A DNA stretch of 64,000 nucleotides from Harmothoe impar. Lineage: Eukaryota > Annelida > Polychaeta > Phyllodocida > Polynoidae. A program made the position numbers and the translations under genes. A model generated the notes under the pieces. That model saw only the letters and a program-made list of their open reading frames with translations, had not been told where the DNA came from and searched no databases. Numbering within the stretch: position 1 is the stretch's first letter; the number at the start of each line of letters is the position of its first letter. The stretch is from NCBI GenBank assembly GCA_947462335.1, contig OX381717.1, positions 48,465,523 through 48,529,522 of the forward strand, given 5' to 3'. Positions 61,966 to 64,000 of this stretch are shown piece after piece.

Positions 61966-63190
61966 AAAACCCCAAATAATATCCATATAGTAAAAAATTA
62001 GGAGCTCCAGTGTGTATTGTTTTATATTGTCAGCCTGGTTGTGTCCACTATAATATATGTTCCTGGCCCTGTGGCAGTACCACAAACTTTTAACTTTCAT
62101 AGCTGATCTCACAGTATAAGTGTCAGTACAAATTCAGCCCAATATTTAAAGGGTTATGCTCATGAAACACAACAACAAAATATTTCAGGATAATCATCCA
62201 CCACTAGAGGTAGAATATCCTACCCTAGACAGTCGCTTAAGCGGAGGGGATCGTTGATACTATCATTACGACAGCAAGCATTTATTTATGGGATGCACCA
62301 TTTATCAACTGTATCCCTGTAATATGTATCAAAAGTAAATCTAAAATCCAAAACCCCCAAAAAATATAAATATAGTAAAAAATTAGGAGCTCCGGCGTAT
62401 TTTTGTTATATTCTGCCCGCTCTGTTGTGGCCATTGTGTACATGTTCCTGGCCAACAAAGTGTCGACACAAATTCAGCACAATATTTATGTTTATAAATT
62501 CTCTGGCGTGTATTGTTTTATCTTGTCGTACATTGTATAGCTGGCCCTTTGGCAGTGCCACAAAGTTTCATAGCTGATCGAATACACGAAGTGTCACACA
62601 AATTCAGCACAATATTTATATTTATATATATATGCTCTGGTATGTATTGTTTTATTTTGTCAGTCCTGTTGTGACTTGTGTACATGTTACCCTTGGCCCT
62701 TTGTCAGTGTCAGCCCAACATTTAAAGGGTTATGGTCATGAAACACAACAAAATATTGCACGATAATCATCCACTACTAGAGGTAGAATATCCTATCCAT
62801 GACAGTCGCTAAAGCGGAGGGGATCATTGATACTATTATTATTAAGCATTTATTTATGGGATGCACCATTATATCTTATAAAACTAGTATGCATCCACTA
62901 ACTGACTGAGGTAATGTTGTTTACATTTGTACTTTATATACCTCTGTGTAATATGTATTAAACGTCAATCTAAAATCCAAAACCCCCCAAAAATATACAT
63001 ATAGAAAAAAAAATTAGGAGCTCCGGCGTGTTTTTGTTATATTCTATTGGCCCTGTTGTGTCCATTATGTACATGTTCCTGGCCATGTGGCAGTGTTGCC
63101 ACAAACTTTCAAAGCTGATCGAATACACAATGTGTCAACACAAATTCAGCACAATATTTAGGTTCATATATATAATATGTATATAATTGT
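61966..63190. repeat. Duplicated segments downstream of the coiled-coil gene
   Basis: The word attaggagctcc recurs at about 62007, 62379 and 63014, each preceded by aaaatccaaaacccc. The stretch from ctagaggtagaatatccta to ggatgcacca occurs near 62203-62300 and 62777-62870. Copies are diverged and partial, so several overlapping duplications are likely. It may include the 3' UTR. Confidence 0.7.
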
Positions 63191-63354
63191 TACAAAACTA
63201 AAAGCATATCTGTGATATTAATAAACCCTTAAACTTTACTTGGACGAGTTTTGTTTTGTGTGTGATGCCCACTGATCAGGGAAAAAAAGCTAAACCATGT
63301 GGTGATGGTCATTCATTAATAGAACTTATTAACCTGGAATTCCCATTGTACATA

Positions 63355-63568
63355 CCATAGAGTCTCGCGTAGAAGCCAAACCCTCATCTAAGTCGCCCCC
63401 TAACTTAAGAGAATCCTATAAGCTGGATCTCATTATCTGAGTTTTGATTATAGCATTATAGTATTACGTTCAAAAACGTGCACCCTTTATAGGTATGTTT
63501 GGTATCAAATTAAAACTGGTTCTAATTTGCGTACAAGCCATGGGGTATACGTGAGACTTTACGGTAGC
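63355..63568. mobile_element. MITE of the tacgcgagaatttacggta family
   Basis: Starts accatagagtctcgcgtagaa and ends tatacgtgagactttacggta, an inverted pair. The interior has aagtcgccccctaactta on the left and a matching gcgtacaagcc word on the right. Confidence 0.55.
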
Positions 63569-63614
63569 TGAAACAGTAGTGAATATAACGCCAATCAAAT
63601 GTCATTTTTCCATA

Positions 63615-63784
63615 GGGGCCTTCCATAAAGTACGTACGCACCAAGGGGGTGGGGGGGGGGGGGTCTATTTTCTGGAAAGTTTTGGGTACATAAACCCTTT
63701 GTTTTAATGCGTACAAGAACTTTAGGGGGTGGGGGGTGGTAAATTTCTGGAGAAAATTTGCATACATACTTTATGGAAGGCCCC
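63615..63784. mobile_element. 170-bp MITE, GGGGCC family, ATA target duplication
   Basis: GGGGCCTTCCATAAAGTACG is mirrored by catactttatggaaggcccc, with ATA on both sides. A near-complete palindrome with a poly-G run in the left arm. Confidence 0.8.
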
Positions 63785-64000
63785 ATATTGTCATCTTGGT
63801 ACTAGACATCGATCTTTGTATGGTTGCAATGCTGTAGAAATCTATGGTCAGTTTCAGTCTTCAGATTGATGGTGGTTTTGTTACTTTGTTGAATTTCAGA
63901 ATACCTTATTCAAAATGATATTAAACTCTGTCAGAGTTACTATAGATGAGAAGGCTTGTAGAGATTCTTCTGATGGAGACTTTATTGCAGAGTGATCTAC

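Noticed and set aside
63900..63995. Acceptor-like aatttcag followed by a 31-codon frame with a stop, possible last exon
   Set aside because: No donor or upstream partner is visible, and the stretch is short and at the window edge; not enough to call.

Overview
This is a eukaryotic, almost certainly marine-invertebrate, nuclear genome window. Genes are split by GT-AG introns, intergenic DNA is AT-rich and full of short palindromic transposons, and there is a Ty3/gypsy retrotransposon. Several single-exon-sized pieces join into full proteins with perfect phase agreement, so the coding calls rest on splice logic as well as on protein similarity. I cannot name the species; a lophotrochozoan, cephalochordate or ambulacrarian would all fit.

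Left part (1-29.3 kb, + strand): a direct tandem array of three clan-2 (CYP1/CYP2/CYP17-like) cytochrome P450 genes. Copy A is cut by the window edge (last five coding exons, 2-3652). Copy B (9206-13528) and copy C (21558-29267) each have eight coding exons of identical lengths (198, 198, 153, 210, 139, 263, 128 and 223 bp) and encode 503 residues. All three lack the acidic residue normally found in the oxygen-activating I-helix motif. Between B and C lies a Mag-like Ty3/gypsy element with one open gag-pol frame. Its 3' end is missing, and the frame runs straight into the first coding exon of copy C. Intron 1 of copy C contains a ~58-bp satellite with an eight-monomer higher-order repeat.

Middle (29.3-37.4 kb): no gene that I can support. 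It holds a TA microsatellite and short transposon remnants.

37.4-48.1 kb (- strand): a complete 14-coding-exon ubiquitin-specific protease gene, closest to USP2, predicted at 713 residues. It has the Cys and His boxes, two CxxC zinc-binding pairs and a long Ser/Thr/Arg-rich N-terminus. Its introns carry several MITEs and a large hairpin. A CpG-rich segment with a full CRE and a possible first exon of another + strand gene lies at 54.7 kb.

Right part (56.7-61.8 kb, + strand): a five-exon gene for an unrecognised 556-residue coiled-coil protein. Its core is six nearly identical 49-residue (seven-heptad, 147-bp) repeats. The DNA downstream is itself partly duplicated.

Transposon families seen more than once: GGGAGTG-ended elements with TAA target duplications (Harbinger-like); GGGGCC-ended elements with 3-bp duplications; GGCCACTC-ended MITEs with 3-bp duplications; TACCGTATTCGACG-ended MITEs; a diffuse family ending in tacgcgagaatttacggta; and a 108-bp CCCAGTGGGCACAG-ended element. 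Many carry long G or C runs.
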